Shown here piece by piece: positions 1 through 6,583 of a stretch of 10,424 nucleotides of DNA. The first letter of the stretch is position 1. The number at the start of each line of letters is the position of its first letter. The position numbers and the translations under genes are program-made. The notes under the pieces are model-generated. The model had not been told where the DNA came from. It made no database searches and saw only the letters and a list, made by a program, of their open reading frames with translations. The DNA is from JBOFSR01 sp051651645 (GTDB lineage Bacteria; Spirochaetota; Spirochaetia; Treponematales; Treponemataceae): assembly GCA_051651645.1 (NCBI GenBank), contig JBOFSR010000082.1, forward strand, positions 1-10,424. The letters are read 5' to 3'.

Positions 1-389
1 GTTTTACTTGGTTGTATGTTTTTTGATAATTTTGCTTGCTGCTCTTTTATTGCAACAGCAAAATATTTTGAATTTAAAACACTGTCAAATTCATGAATAA
101 ATGTTCCTTCTGTTATCGACAATGAAATAAAGCCTAAATAAATAGCTCCGACTTTTGCAATAGGAATTGTAATTCTTTTTGGCAAAAACCATTCCTTTAA
201 ACCAACGTAAATATTTTCTTTTGTAAGAACAAAAGCTCCAAATGCTTTATCTTGCGTGCAAGAAGTAGCTTTTATTATAATTTCATCATCTGCAATCATT
301 TCGCTTAATAATTTATACGCACCCTTGTTAAGAAATCCTATTTTTTCACCAACTGCTTCTATTTTGTTTTTAAAATCTTCGTAATTCAT
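1..389 (-). CDS. Bacterial PH-domain-like protein, 3' end outside window
   Basis: An open frame runs from an ATG at 389-387 to the window edge, giving 129 residues with no stop. An AAGGA Shine-Dalgarno site at 400-396 sits 6 bases before the ATG, which fixes the start. After a helical N-terminus (residues 1-35), residues about 37-115 alternate short strands (EIIIKATS, AFGAFVLTKENIYVGL, RITIPIAKVGAIYL, SLSITEGTFIHEF) and end in an amphipathic helix (LNSKYFAVAIKEQQAK). This order resembles the YokE-like/bPH family of small bacterial pleckstrin-homology folds, whose roles are mostly unknown. No signal peptide or membrane segment is visible. It is separated from the phage genes by a hairpin and probably has its own promoter, so it may be a host gene or a phage accessory gene. 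The family call comes from the pattern only, and the missing C-terminus could hold another domain. Confidence 0.6.
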   Translation of the reverse strand, partial: MNYEDFKNKIEAVGEKIGFLNKGAYKLLSEMIADDEIIIKATSCTQDKAFGAFVLTKENIYVGLKEWFLPKRITIPIAKVGAIYLGFISLSITEGTFIHEFDSVLNSKYFAVAIKEQQAKLSKNIQPSK

Positions 390-475
390 TTTTTATCCTT
401 TTCGCAAAATTGCTTTTTGCATTTTATTATATAAATAAAATCAACTTTTATTTTTTAAAAGTACTTGTTATTTTT

Positions 476-503
476 TTTATAAAAAGTATAATGATTTTAT
501 CAA
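476..503 (-). promoter_or_regulatory. Possible sigma70-type promoter for the bPH-like gene
   Basis: On the minus strand TTGATA (503-498) is followed after 16 bases by TATAAA (481-476), about 87 bases before the ATG at 389. It lies just beyond the hairpin at 517-548, which would suit a gene starting its own transcript. The DNA here is so AT-rich that such a match can arise by chance. Confidence 0.3.
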
Positions 504-516
504 GTTGCATTGATAG

Positions 517-548
517 AAAAGCACTTTTAATTTTTAAAGAGTGCTTTT
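517..548. terminator. Hairpin terminator at the end of the packaging operon
   Basis: AAAAGCACT (517-525) pairs perfectly with AGTGCTTTT (540-548) around a 14-base AT-rich loop. It begins one base after the TAA stop (550-552) of the DUF4406 gene, so it is placed to end the minus-strand transcript. The T tract is longer on the plus strand (eight T) than on the minus strand (TTTT then CTATC), so it may work in both directions. Confidence 0.6.
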
Positions 549-549
549 T

Positions 550-903
550 TTATTTAATATCGTTTAATAATTTTCCAATTTCATAAAAAATCTTAATTTC
601 TAAATCTTTTGCAAGATTATGTTCAATTGTTGCTCCTCTCGAGTTTTTCCATCCGTCAAGCATAAGAATGTGCGTTGCAGTTGATAACTCCATAACTGAA
701 TGTCGCATATATTCTTGCCATGTAGGTTCTTTTTTTTCAAAAAAACTTGAACAGGATATAATTTTTGCTCTGAAATTTTGTGGATTAATAATCCGCAATT
801 GATTTCCGTTTAAATAATATTCGATTTTATTTTGTGCTTCAAAAAAATCATGTTTGTTATTATTTTTTATTCCCGTAATAGGGCCTGATAAATAGATTGT
901 CAT
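550..903 (-). CDS. DUF4406, nucleoside deoxyribosyltransferase-like protein
   Basis: The 117-aa protein opens with SGPITG (residues 6-11) and carries MLDGWKNSRGATIEHNLA at residues 81-98. This is the pattern of the DUF4406 branch of nucleoside 2-deoxyribosyltransferase-like proteins. In related enzymes a glutamate in the second motif attacks the sugar C1', and Glu94 is the matching candidate here. Small single-domain members are common in phages. A role in nucleotide salvage or base exchange is plausible, but no substrate can be assigned and some members may not be enzymes. The start is supported by CTCCTT on the plus strand (910-915), read as AAGGAG, 6 bases before the ATG. It is the last gene of the packaging operon, after the membrane protein and a GC-rich palindrome, and ends one base from a hairpin. 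Length is normal for the family. Confidence 0.75.
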   Translation of the reverse strand: MTIYLSGPITGIKNNNKHDFFEAQNKIEYYLNGNQLRIINPQNFRAKIISCSSFFEKKEPTWQEYMRHSVMELSTATHILMLDGWKNSRGATIEHNLAKDLEIKIFYEIGKLLNDIK

Positions 904-920
904 TTTTAACTCCTTTTTTA

Positions 921-942
921 AAACACGTCGCGCGACGTGTTT
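921..942. repeat. 22-bp perfect palindrome with a CGC|GCG core
   Basis: AAACACGTCGC (921-931) is followed directly by its exact reverse complement GCGACGTGTTT (932-942), with no spacer. It overlaps the TAA stop of the membrane-protein gene (941-943) and ends a few bases before the Shine-Dalgarno site of the DUF4406 gene. As RNA it would form at least 9 pairs closing a GCGC loop, followed by UUUU on the minus-strand transcript. It could be a weak terminator, an RNA-processing hairpin, or a DNA site for a dimeric protein. The sequence does not decide between these. Confidence 0.8.
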
Positions 943-1279
943 ATTGATTTAAATAATCAAAAATATCTTTTTGCATGTTTGTAACATTGCCATTAATCTT
1001 TTCGCCACGAAGGCAATCAAGTATCACATAAATTGCATTGAGTGTTATTCTGTCTGCTTTTTCGCTTTCATCTTTTAGGATCTTAACATCTTCATCAATT
1101 TTTATAAAATCATCTTTTGTGGCAAAATCTCTGTTTCCAAATTCAATTGATCCAATTTTTTTTATTTTTAATTTTGATAAAACAAATAAAAATGCTAAAA
1201 TCATTAATGTTAAAATAAAAAGAAGTGAAAAAATCTCTGTTATTGATTTTGAAAAAAGTAAATTAATAAAATTATTCAT
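941..1279 (-). CDS. Small one-helix membrane protein, unknown function
   Basis: I do not recognise this protein. From the ATG at 1279-1277 it has 112 residues. A hydrophobic stretch (IFSLLFILTLMILAFLFVL, about residues 16-34) is a single membrane helix. It is followed by a basic patch (KLKIKK) and a charged region of about 70 residues that looks soluble and partly helical, so the C-terminal part is probably cytoplasmic. An earlier in-frame ATG at 1285 is possible, but the AGGAG at 1290-1286 touches it directly while lying 6 bases from the ATG at 1279, so I prefer the latter. The start lies inside the end of the portal gene (stop 1274-1272), implying coupled translation. Holins and lysis helpers can look like this, but nothing specific supports that role. 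Its place right after the portal is unusual for a lambda-type head module. Confidence 0.7.
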   Translation of the reverse strand: MNNFINLLFSKSITEIFSLLFILTLMILAFLFVLSKLKIKKIGSIEFGNRDFATKDDFIKIDEDVKILKDESEKADRITLNAIYVILDCLRGEKINGNVTNMQKDIFDYLNQ

Positions 1280-2861
1280 CCTCATCTCCTAATTGATCAG
1301 CAGAGTAGGCTGGTCTTCCGTTGTTATCTTCTCTAATTGACGATGTGAATCCAAGACTTTCCATTAATTTTAATTCCTTGCGAAGTTTTAATTGGATTGC
1401 TTTAAAGCTTTTTCCTGAATGTTTTCTGGAAACAGTTTCAAAGTCAGTAACTCCTAACTCGAGTAAAATCTTTGATGCATTTGCTTCTTTAAGAATATCA
1501 ACACTTGGCCTGCTAATGCTTGACCATTCACACTTAAGCCAAGCAGATCTTTTTTGCCAGCTTTTTTCAACATATATATCATTAAAAAAACCTTCTAACT
1601 GTAATTGATTGGTTAAAACTGACTGTGTAATAAATTCCTCAAATATTATTTGACAAATATCTTTTGCGTTTTTAACCGCTCTTCTTTTTAAGTAAATGTC
1701 AAATTCATTATTTGCCTGCCGACTCGCAGAATAGGAACTTTGAAATTTGAGCATGATAATTTCTGGTGGAACTTGAAAAACAGCCCATGAAATACAGGAA
1801 ATAATGCTTTCCTCAAATGCTGCATAATTAACATTATTGCGGGTTGATTGAAACGAAGTAATACTTTTTCCTGCTGGTAATTCAACTGCTGTTCCAGGCT
1901 TCATACCAATTCCTTCCAAAGGAGTTTGATCTTTAGGCGGTTCTTCTGCTTTTTCAACTGGACGACGATGTCCGCTATTAATAGATAAAACATCTCGTGT
2001 TGGAGGGGCGGTTTCTGATGTAGTAATAATAAAAGGAATTAAGGCATTTGCATGGGCAGCTCTAATTTCTGCATCCTTGTATGCATCTAAATCTTTTAGC
2101 ATATATAAGCATAAAGCAAGAATAGGTGTCCCGCGAACTTCATCTAAAAATTTATCACTGCCATATACCATCCACGCAATTTGTCTGTTACTTTTAGATC
2201 CAACGCATGGAATCCTTTTGTAGGTAATATTTGATTCTGCATCAACATTTTGCACCCAATAAGCAACATGGCGGCTTTGTGTATTTAATTCAACACCAAG
2301 TTTTATAGTATGACCCTGTGCAATTTTTACATCAGGAGGGGTTTTAATATGATTGCCATTAATCCAATCCCAGCTGGGCAAGTTTGTTTTTTGATTAATA
2401 TAAGAAACAATAATGCCATCACCACAAATAAGACTTTCCAAACGGACTTGCCATTGAAATTCGCCAAATGTAGCTTGTTTTTTGTGATCAAAAACATCAT
2501 AAGCATTTGCATAAAGCGAAAAATGATCAGCCATTTTTTGAGCATAATCGCTTGCTAATTCCTGACCTTTATCGTCGTCTCCTGAACCCCATAAAACTGA
2601 TGCAACAGGTTCAGGTTCTGGTGTAAGTCCTGTAAAAATCTCATTCAAAATAACTCGTGTAAGGAATCCCATGACATACGGATTTTCCCTAAAAAGACGG
2701 AGCGATCTTTGCCGTAAAGTAAAGTAATCAACATAGGAATAGTCTTTAAAAAATTGGATAGAATCTTGAAATTTATCGCCGTTAAAAACGTCTGATAATC
2801 GACCTCCAAGAATATCACCAACATAAAAATTTAATATATCTTTTTCTGTTTTTCCTACCAT
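1272..2861 (-). CDS. Phage portal protein, lambda gpB family
   Basis: The 529-aa protein matches the lambda-type portal family in length (lambda gpB is about 530 residues) and pattern. It has an N-terminal clip/wing region with LRQRSLRLFRENPYVMGFLTRVI (residues about 49-71), then WQVRLESLICGDGIIV (137-152). Near the C-terminus comes the family's characteristic stretch VPPEIIMLKFQSSYSASRQA followed by a basic helix. Portals form a 12-subunit ring at one capsid vertex, dock the terminase during packaging and later carry the tail. The ATG at 2861 overlaps the end of the upstream gene by 7 bases (ATGGTAG), and a weak AAGGA lies about 10 bases upstream. The C-terminal end is acidic (QLGDEDE) and its codons contain the Shine-Dalgarno of the next gene. 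Position after small terminase, large terminase and the gpW-like gene repeats lambda order. Confidence 0.93.
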   Translation of the reverse strand: MVGKTEKDILNFYVGDILGGRLSDVFNGDKFQDSIQFFKDYSYVDYFTLRQRSLRLFRENPYVMGFLTRVILNEIFTGLTPEPEPVASVLWGSGDDDKGQELASDYAQKMADHFSLYANAYDVFDHKKQATFGEFQWQVRLESLICGDGIIVSYINQKTNLPSWDWINGNHIKTPPDVKIAQGHTIKLGVELNTQSRHVAYWVQNVDAESNITYKRIPCVGSKSNRQIAWMVYGSDKFLDEVRGTPILALCLYMLKDLDAYKDAEIRAAHANALIPFIITTSETAPPTRDVLSINSGHRRPVEKAEEPPKDQTPLEGIGMKPGTAVELPAGKSITSFQSTRNNVNYAAFEESIISCISWAVFQVPPEIIMLKFQSSYSASRQANNEFDIYLKRRAVKNAKDICQIIFEEFITQSVLTNQLQLEGFFNDIYVEKSWQKRSAWLKCEWSSISRPSVDILKEANASKILLELGVTDFETVSRKHSGKSFKAIQLKLRKELKLMESLGFTSSIREDNNGRPAYSADQLGDEDE

Positions 2862-3142
2862 ATTGGAATAATCCTTTTAAAGCATGACGAATTTGATGTT
2901 AGTTTCTCAAGGTCATAAATAGTTTTAGTTAAATATTTAAGATAGTTTTGCAAAACTGCCACATCGGTTTTTTTAACCGTTTGCCTGCTTTGCCCAGTAT
3001 CCAAAGTATATTCTTGTATTTTATCAAGTAATAAATCTTGAATGGCTGTTTGCACTTCATATAAAAGAATTTTATTTTTATCGAGTTGTTCCTGCCAATA
3101 ATCTTTGCTTTGTAAAGCAGGGTGATTTTTATCGTAATTCAT
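2855..3142 (-). CDS. gpW-like head-tail connector candidate
   Basis: This 95-aa protein sits exactly between large terminase and portal, where lambda carries gpW, the head-completion protein that stabilises packaged heads and makes the tail-binding site. Residues about 29-83 (YEVQTAIQDLL, then YTLDTGQSRQTVKKTDVAVL, then a final helix) fit the gpW layout of helix, short strand pair with a conserved Ser/Thr-Val turn, and helix. It is longer than lambda gpW (68 aa), with an extra N-terminal segment and a C-terminal tail FKRIIPIW. No Shine-Dalgarno is visible before the ATG at 3142. The 60-base gap to the terminase stop is nearly all A/T with a weak inverted repeat (3162-3190). Its stop overlaps the portal start by 7 bases. 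Position carries much of this call, and another small connector family is possible. Confidence 0.6.
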   Translation of the reverse strand: MNYDKNHPALQSKDYWQEQLDKNKILLYEVQTAIQDLLLDKIQEYTLDTGQSRQTVKKTDVAVLQNYLKYLTKTIYDLEKLTSNSSCFKRIIPIW

Positions 3143-3202
3143 TATTTAATTTTATTTTTAATTTTGAAAAACCGCTATCAACTTTCAAAAAATATAAAAA
3201 AT

Positions 3203-5170
3203 TTATTCTGTCATAACAAACGGGTTTTCTTTTAAATATTCCCAAAACCAATCCCAGTTTAATGATTTGCTGTCGCAAAATTGCAAACAAATTGAACTTG
3301 CTAAAATTTCTAATGCGGCAAGATTATAAACAAAGGTATCAAAGGCATGATTAGGAGCACCGTGCTTTGCTTTCCAGATGGTTCGAATATATTGGTTTGT
3401 CTTTCTGTCGTATTCATCTTTTTTTACTTCAGATTCAAACTGCTTAAAGTAATCATCCTTAAAATCATCAGGGAAATTAAAATACCAATGAGGCTGCGGA
3501 TTGCCTTCTTTCCACGATGTAAAGTTCAGACTGTTTGAAATACGATCTTTTAATTTTGTTGTATTAATATGAAATGCCTTCTTTCCAATCGTATCTTCTG
3601 TCGATCGCTGAAAGCGTTTAAATGTTTCACCGCCACGAATATAATCCATACCCTTGCATGGGTAAGCGGATGAATTTCTTTTGCAATAAGCATAAATATA
3701 ATCAGTGTAACGGCCTGAATCAATTAACGACAGTGTAATGGCATATTCTTTTCCATCTTTGTCTTTATATGTTTTTTCAAGCAAAAAATCATGCAGGGTG
3801 TCCCAGACGCCACCAAATGTTTCTGTATCTCCATCAATTGAAAAAAAATCAAGTGTCCAAACGCAACAATCTGCTGAATATCCTTTAACATCTACAAACA
3901 AGCAATTTTTTTGAACATCAACAGAAGCAAGCACTACGAGAATTTCACTTTTAGTATCGGTTGCTGCAAGATCATTAGGAATAGTGCCACGAATAAATCC
4001 AAATCGACGAAAGAGCATTGATTTTTCATAACGGATTTGTAATCCAGTTTCTTCAAATGGCAATCCCTGTTTTGTGTTTCTAAAAATCCTATATTTTTCT
4101 TTATCTTTCATTCTATTATGCTGAAAATCCCAGCATTCTGAAAAGTTTTGAACCATATCTTCCCAGCTAAACATTCCAGGTGGATTGTATAAAACGGATG
4201 TATGATAACTTCTTATTTTTGGATTGTTATTTTCTACCGTTGCTCTCCATTCGCCTTTTTTCATTAAAGCTGCCTTATCAAAGTTTTTCATTAGGCCACC
4301 GCAAAATTTACACTTATAAAAAACGGTTTCTAATTTTGGTTTAAAATTTTCATCGTTTTCCCAAACGATGCCATATCTTTCACCGCTTTCTAATGTGCCA
4401 TGCCATACCAGATCTTGCCTTTTCCCGCAGTGTTTGCAGGGAATAAAATATTTTCGCTGATCGCCATCAAGATAGAGTTTCCAAATATGGGAGCGTTGCA
4501 TAATTAAGGGTGTTGATCCAAAAAATATCTTTTTGCTTTTTGCATAGGCGTCAGTTCTGTTTTTTATAAGCTCAATAACAGAACCCTCATCTTTTAGTGC
4601 TTGATCATAGGCATCAAGCTCATCACAAATTGCTGCACGATAAGACATAGAACGTAAGCGGGCAGGGCTTTTGCCACCAAACATGTGAAGATAACCTCCT
4701 TTATATGATTTTGCTTCAATTGTATCACCTGAATCTTTTGACGACTTTGATTTTTTACTTTGAGCAAAAATTAAAGGTCGCGCTCCTGCATCATCAATCA
4801 TGCGTTCTATTTTTGTATTTACGCTTGTTTTCATTAGTCCTGCCGTTGCTGTAATATACATTTGAGCTTTTGGTTCTACCATGATATTGTATAATAGAAT
4901 GTTTTCTAAAACAGCTGTAGTAAATCCCTGTTGATTTCCTTTCATTACAGAAACTTGCTGAACATCATTAAGCGGATGAAAGCAATCAAGTATTTCTTTA
5001 AAATGCAAAAAGCGTTCAAAACTAAATGGCCCAGGAAAAGGAGTTAAATCACCTTTAAGAACTCGAACTCGTTCTGCAAAGTCAGATGGCATTTCATAAT
5101 TATTATTATCTTTTATGAGAAAAAATTGTTCAATTAAAAAATCAATATCATCAACTAGTTTTTTTTCCAC
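3203..5170 (-). CDS. Terminase large subunit, lambda gpA family
   Basis: The 655-aa protein is a complete GpA-type packaging motor and nuclease. The ATPase part shows a degenerate Walker A, KGNQQGFTT (residues 77-85), as is usual in this family, then Walker B ICDELDAY (181-188) and a coupling motif FFGST (216-220). Two CxxC pairs (C245/C248 and C287/C290) form the zinc-binding insert. The nuclease part contains ASVDVQKN (D418), SLIDSGRYTD (D484) and HAFDTFVYNLAAL (D611), the spaced acidic residues of the RNase H-like metal site. With the small subunit it cuts concatemers at cos and pumps DNA through the portal. It starts with GTG at 5170-5168. An AGGA overlapping the end of the upstream gene lies 5 bases before it, and the gap to that stop codon is only 2 bases, so the two subunits are translationally coupled. 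No truncation or lost motif is seen. Confidence 0.95.
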   Translation of the reverse strand: MEKKLVDDIDFLIEQFFLIKDNNNYEMPSDFAERVRVLKGDLTPFPGPFSFERFLHFKEILDCFHPLNDVQQVSVMKGNQQGFTTAVLENILLYNIMVEPKAQMYITATAGLMKTSVNTKIERMIDDAGARPLIFAQSKKSKSSKDSGDTIEAKSYKGGYLHMFGGKSPARLRSMSYRAAICDELDAYDQALKDEGSVIELIKNRTDAYAKSKKIFFGSTPLIMQRSHIWKLYLDGDQRKYFIPCKHCGKRQDLVWHGTLESGERYGIVWENDENFKPKLETVFYKCKFCGGLMKNFDKAALMKKGEWRATVENNNPKIRSYHTSVLYNPPGMFSWEDMVQNFSECWDFQHNRMKDKEKYRIFRNTKQGLPFEETGLQIRYEKSMLFRRFGFIRGTIPNDLAATDTKSEILVVLASVDVQKNCLFVDVKGYSADCCVWTLDFFSIDGDTETFGGVWDTLHDFLLEKTYKDKDGKEYAITLSLIDSGRYTDYIYAYCKRNSSAYPCKGMDYIRGGETFKRFQRSTEDTIGKKAFHINTTKLKDRISNSLNFTSWKEGNPQPHWYFNFPDDFKDDYFKQFESEVKKDEYDRKTNQYIRTIWKAKHGAPNHAFDTFVYNLAALEILASSICLQFCDSKSLNWDWFWEYLKENPFVMTE

Positions 5171-5172
5171 TT

Positions 5173-5871
5173 TTATCCTGCATTTAATTCATCATCTAAT
5201 TTTTTTTCATCGTATTTACTTTTTAATTTTTCTAAATCTTTTATAACTTGGTTTTTTGAATCCTTAACAATACGAGAAATTCCTGCACCCATTTGTTTGA
5301 TAATTTCTGAACGGCTTTCATCACCATGTGATTGTATTTTTGCTATTAAAAAGTCAGCTTGATTATCTGGAAACTCTAAAAGTTGATTAGTTAGATTTGT
5401 CAAAAAAGCAAAAACTTGAGAAATAACAAAATCCTTTTCGATCAAATCAAGCCGCCTTTCCTGCGTTTTTTGTTCGCGCTCTTCAATAAATACTAAATCT
5501 TTTAATATTTTTACGTGCTTTTCTAATGCAGGAATACCACCAAACTTTTTAACAAGTTCTTTTAATGTCATGTCCAAATATTTTTCAGGAACGCCTGCAT
5601 CAGCTGCAATATCAAAATTAATAATAGAAGTTGTTTCAGAATCAGGAATGATCATAGTTGGCAATGTTTTATTTATTATTCCTGAAGTTGCTTGTGGTCG
5701 TTTATTTTGAAATTTGTAACGCTGCTTTGTTAAATAAAGCTTGTTGCTTGGATCTTCAGTTTCAATCTTGCCGCCGCTATTTAATTTGAGTAATCCATTC
5801 TTAATTTGTTTATTTATTGCTGCTGCAGATACACCGCATTCACGGGCAAAATCAGCCTGATTCATTTCCAT
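5173..5871 (-). CDS. Terminase small subunit, Nu1-like DNA-packaging protein
   Basis: The 232-aa protein begins with a helix-turn-helix (NQADFARECGVSAAAINKQI, residues 4-23) followed by a wing-like segment (LKLNSGGKIETEDPSNKLYL). This is the winged-helix arrangement of Nu1-type small terminases, which bind repeated sites next to cos and bring in the large subunit. A proline-rich linker and helical, charged middle and C-terminal parts (EKHVKILKDLVFIEEREQKTQ; KNQVIKDLEKLKSKYDEKK) fit oligomerisation and large-subunit contact. It ends 2 bases before the GpA gene. The start is uncertain: ATG at 5871 and ATG at 5865 are both possible and neither has a convincing Shine-Dalgarno site. It is longer than lambda gpNu1 (181 aa), mainly through the middle region. 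It is the first gene after a 600-base non-coding gap that probably holds its promoter and DNA targets. Confidence 0.85.
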   Translation of the reverse strand: MEMNQADFARECGVSAAAINKQIKNGLLKLNSGGKIETEDPSNKLYLTKQRYKFQNKRPQATSGIINKTLPTMIIPDSETTSIINFDIAADAGVPEKYLDMTLKELVKKFGGIPALEKHVKILKDLVFIEEREQKTQERRLDLIEKDFVISQVFAFLTNLTNQLLEFPDNQADFLIAKIQSHGDESRSEIIKQMGAGISRIVKDSKNQVIKDLEKLKSKYDEKKLDDELNAG

Positions 5872-6048
5872 TGTTTAATAATAACTTAACTTTTTTTATA
5901 GTGCTATTAACTTCTTGCAAAAAAATTAACTTATTTCAAAAAATGGCAGAAAATTTTAACATCGCAGTCTCCAAAGCATTATTGCACAATGGTGTATACC
6001 CCGTCACAGTACCTTTCAAACTTATTAGTAATAAATTAATTTAAAACA

Positions 6049-6071
6049 AAGTAAAACAAAATGTTTTACTT
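6049..6071. repeat. Inverted repeat with 10-bp arms
   Basis: AAGTAAAACA (6049-6058) and TGTTTTACTT (6062-6071) are perfect reverse complements around AAA. A related 10-mer, TTTGTTTTA followed by C, A or T, occurs on the minus strand at 6060-6051 and 6050-6041 and on the plus strand at 6154-6163 and 6446-6455. It may be an operator or a set of small-terminase binding sites. The AT-rich background lowers the significance. Confidence 0.5.
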
Positions 6072-6353
6072 GCAAAACCTTTTTTGTTAAGAAAAAATAA
6101 TTAATATATTTATAATTTTTTTTATTACAAAAACTTTTATAAAAGTAAAGTAATTTGTTTTACCTATTAATAAACAGAAAAAAACTTTAAGTATCTGTTT
6201 TGTTTAAGTTTATATCGATTTGTAAAATAATAAGTTAAATAACTTTTATTTTTAAGCAAAAATTACATAAACAAATTTTTTTTACCTTATTTTCTTTGGT
6301 AAAGCATTTTTTAAAAATCAGCGACAGCGACAACATCAGCAACACAAGTGAAG

Positions 6354-6409
6354 TGCCGTCGAATATTCCTTTACCGCCCCAAGAAATATTTTACCTTACA
6401 TAGACGGCA
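6354..6409. promoter_or_regulatory. Nested inverted repeats in a GC-richer island, cos-site candidate
   Basis: Outer arms TGCCGTC (6354-6360) and GACGGCA (6403-6409) are perfect inverted copies. Inside them AATATT at 6362-6367 pairs with AATATT at 6385-6390, enclosing CCTTTACCGCCCCAAGA. Read on the minus strand the core is GGGGCGG, a GC-rich step within very AT-rich DNA, about 500 bases before the small terminase gene. The position suits cosN of a lambda-type phage. It could instead be a structured RNA or a dispersed genomic repeat. Confidence 0.35.
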
Positions 6410-6477
6410 TGGGAAATTAAAAAGATATAAAGTAGTGCAGGGTAGTTTGTTTTATATATGCCAAAAAATAAGAAAAA

Positions 6478-6504
6478 GGATACATATTAATTTTATATGT
6501 ATCC
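6478..6504 (-). terminator. Intrinsic terminator (third hairpin of three)
   Basis: GGATACATAT (6504-6495 on the minus strand) pairs perfectly over 10 bases with ATATGTATCC (6487-6478) around a 7-base loop. It is followed on the minus strand by TTTTTCTTATTTTTT. This is a textbook Rho-independent terminator shape, placed to isolate the replication operon from the terminase operon. Confidence 0.8.
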
Positions 6505-6532
6505 AAAAACGATAAAACGGGTGTGTGTAAAA

Positions 6533-6570
6533 AACTATAGCAACCTAAAATAATTTAGATTGCTATAGTT
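6533..6570 (-). terminator. Intrinsic terminator (second hairpin of three)
   Basis: AACTATAGCAA and TTGCTATAGTT pair perfectly over 11 bases. The stem extends through one mismatch into CTAAA/TTTAG around a 4-base loop. On the minus strand the stem runs into TTTTTT before ACACAC. The stem is long but rather AT-rich. Confidence 0.7.
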
Positions 6571-6583
6571 GAATGAGAAAAAT

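Larger units (their letters stand above)
5872..6477. other. Long AT-rich non-coding gap upstream of terminase
   Basis: About 600 bases with no convincing gene on either strand. From 6010 to 6310 it is almost entirely A/T with homopolymer runs. Two GC-richer parts stand out, at about 5960-6015 and 6318-6410. The second can be read as short frames on both strands, but without a start and Shine-Dalgarno pair. In lambda-type phages the cos site and the small-terminase binding sites precede the small terminase gene, so this gap is the expected place for them and for the late promoter. A weak TTTGAA...TATACA promoter-like pair, 16 bases apart on the minus strand around 5995-6025, is the best promoter match but is not convincing. 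Confidence 0.6.

Noticed and set aside
550..903. DUF4406 plus membrane protein plus bPH-like gene as an anti-phage defence system
   Set aside because: The bPH-like gene is separated by a hairpin, no effector domain such as nuclease, TIR or pore-former is recognisable, and the other two fit as operon passengers.
1038..1608. Plus-strand open frames opposite the membrane-protein and portal genes (84 and 95 codons)
   Set aside because: They lie antisense to better-supported minus-strand genes, have no Shine-Dalgarno site and no recognisable protein pattern.
1688..2545. Minus-strand frames of 65 and 72 codons within the portal gene
   Set aside because: They are out-of-frame readings of the portal gene with no own start signals.
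3162..3190. Inverted repeat TTTTGAAA...TTTCAAAA between terminase and the gpW-like gene as a terminator
   Set aside because: Eight mainly A-T pairs around a 13-base loop is too weak, and a stop here would separate co-operonic packaging genes.
5817..6044. Plus-strand 75-codon frame starting inside the small terminase gene
   Set aside because: No ribosome binding site, composition of random AT-rich DNA, and partial overlap with the helix-turn-helix coding region on the other strand.
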